Of a stretch of 7,065 bases of DNA, positions 6,279 through 7,065 are shown piece by piece (position 1 is the stretch's first letter; each line of letters starts with the position of its first letter). Source of the DNA: Phycisphaerales bacterium (GTDB lineage: Bacteria > Planctomycetota > Phycisphaerae > Sedimentisphaerales > Anaerobacaceae); assembly GCA_011057845.1 (NCBI GenBank), contig DSDB01000496.1, positions 1 through 7,065 of the forward strand, written 5' to 3'. Position numbers and translations under genes: made by a program. The notes below the pieces were generated by a model. The model had not been told where the DNA came from. It did not search any database and saw only the letters and a program-made list of their open reading frames with translations.

Positions 6279-6815
6279 TTATGCGGTGAAGATCTCGTCG
6301 GCCACGTCGCGGCCGACCTGCGCGGCATAGTATTGCTCGATAGCGTCCTGGCCTTTGGCGCTGAAGTCCCTCATGGAGGTTATCACGCCCACCTTCATCA
6401 GGGCCAGCAGCACGATGCAGGCGGCCAGGTTCGCCACGGAATGAGAATAATTGCCGGCGCGCTCCCAGAGCGTTGGGACGGGGCGGCGGACCTTCAGTTG
6501 GCAGGCCTGCTCGCACTCGCGCAGATCGTGCCGCAACACACCGACGGCCGCGCTGTTGGCCCGGGCCAGCAGATCGACGGCATGAGGTTCGCTCTTGAGC
6601 AAGGACAATGCCACATCGACCTTCGCCAGGGCGGCGAATCGCCACCGGCAGCGAGGACAGACGGCGATATGACGCTGGACCCAGAGGGCATCGGCCCCCA
6701 GCCAGCGGTCCAGTAACTTGCGCACGCGGCCTCTGGCGGCCTTGCAGTCATTCGACGGCTCCCATCCGTCGGGCGTCAAGCCATGATGGTCTGGATGTCG
6801 TGTTGTACGCTTCAT
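6279..6815 (-). CDS. Membrane-anchored zinc-finger (zf-HC2-like) anti-sigma factor candidate
   Basis: This 178-residue protein probably binds and holds the ECF sigma factor encoded 10 nt upstream. Residues 24-56 fit the zinc-associated anti-sigma pattern: C24 begins a helix (DCKAARGRVRKLLDRWLG), then an H-x3-C-x2-C motif (H49, C53, C56, HIAVCPRC). One hydrophobic helix lies at about 126-147, after a central cytoplasmic region (60-120) with two more cysteines (C101, C105). Only about 30 residues follow, so there is no sizeable extracytoplasmic sensor domain. Anti-sigma factors of this class commonly sit directly downstream of their ECF sigma gene, as here. The Shine-Dalgarno signal before ATG 6815 is weak; translation may be coupled to the sigma gene. 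Binding to the sigma factor, rather than another zinc-motif role, is inferred from motif plus position. Confidence 0.8.
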   Translation of the reverse strand: MKRTTRHPDHHGLTPDGWEPSNDCKAARGRVRKLLDRWLGADALWVQRHIAVCPRCRWRFAALAKVDVALSLLKSEPHAVDLLARANSAAVGVLRHDLRECEQACQLKVRRPVPTLWERAGNYSHSVANLAACIVLLALMKVGVITSMRDFSAKGQDAIEQYYAAQVGRDVADEIFTA

Positions 6816-6825
6816 CGCAGTGGTC

Positions 6826-7065
6826 TCATTTCTTCATCCACGCGGCCAGCAGATGAACCGCCTTACAGCGGTAAACCCTCGCCGTGGCCGGTGTAATTCC
6901 GACGATCTTCGCTACCTGGTCATAGGACAGATCGCCAAGGTCCCGCAAAACAATGACCTCCCTGAGGTTGTCAGGCAGTTTCGCTATGCAGCTTCGCAGG
7001 CGTTCTTTCATCTGCCGGGCGTCGATATCACAGTCCGGACCGCCGTCGGCGGCCATCCCGTCAGC
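6826..7065 (-). CDS. ECF-type RNA polymerase sigma factor, C-terminal part (region 4)
   Basis: Only the last 79 residues are in the window, and the frame stays open to the edge, so the gene starts outside. The visible part is sigma region 4: KLPDNLREVIVLRDLGDLSY (about visible residues 29-48) followed by the helix-turn-helix DQVAKIVGITPATARVYRCK (49-68) that reads the -35 element. The protein ends 11 residues later with AWMKK. Spacing and sequence fit the sigma-70 ECF family, where region 4 is preceded by region 2 (not visible) and region 3 is absent. An internal ATG at 7056 is unlikely to be the start because it would leave no region 2. The gene is 10 nt upstream of the anti-sigma-like gene, the usual order for a regulator pair. 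The target promoter cannot be inferred from this fragment. Confidence 0.9.
   Translation of the reverse strand, partial: ADGMAADGGPDCDIDARQMKERLRSCIAKLPDNLREVIVLRDLGDLSYDQVAKIVGITPATARVYRCKAVHLLAAWMKK

Noticed and set aside
6052..6645. A 197-residue minus-strand frame spanning the anti-sigma end, the promoter gap and the propeller start
   Set aside because: It crosses two well-supported genes in another frame and is Arg/Gly-rich without motifs, so it is not coding.

Overview
This GC-rich window carries one densely packed block of genes, all on the minus strand, so it reads from right to left. Transcription order is: an ECF-type RNA polymerase sigma factor (5' end outside the window); a short membrane-anchored zinc-finger anti-sigma-like protein; a membrane-anchored eight-repeat PQQ-like beta-propeller protein; a GT-B fold (GT4-like) glycosyltransferase; an ABC transporter ATPase of the LolD/MacB type; and a very large FtsX/MacB-family permease that runs off the left edge. 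The gene mix, base composition and family-specific motifs (the CxxC start of the glycosyltransferase, the propeller preceded by a W-x-M-F-R-G-D motif, and the layout of the giant permease) resemble Planctomycetota, perhaps the Phycisphaerae side. This is recognition from memory, not a database result.

Layout. Positions 7065-6279 hold the sigma/anti-sigma pair, separated by only 10 nt. Positions 6278-6138 are the only real intergenic gap (141 nt). It contains a good sigma-70-like promoter (TTGCCC, 17-nt spacer, TATTAT) pointing at the propeller gene. Positions 6137 to 1 form a four-gene operon with junctions of 20 nt, 8 nt and a 1-nt stop/start overlap (TGATG). The permease is open from 2942 to the window edge, 980 codons with no stop or frameshift. 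It is the largest gene here and is incomplete at its C-terminus.

How the genes may work together (inference). The ATPase and permease should form one ABC complex of the mechanotransmission/lipoprotein-release superfamily, which uses cytoplasmic ATP hydrolysis to drive large extracytoplasmic domains. The glycosyltransferase would act on the cytoplasmic side, and the anchored propeller would be a scaffold or binding protein outside the membrane. Together they suggest an envelope glycoconjugate or envelope-assembly module. The neighbouring sigma/anti-sigma pair could control it, but the operon's own housekeeping-like promoter means this link is not shown. There are no RNA genes, mobile elements or CRISPR arrays. 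Long open frames on the plus strand and in other minus frames are GC-driven shadows of these six genes.
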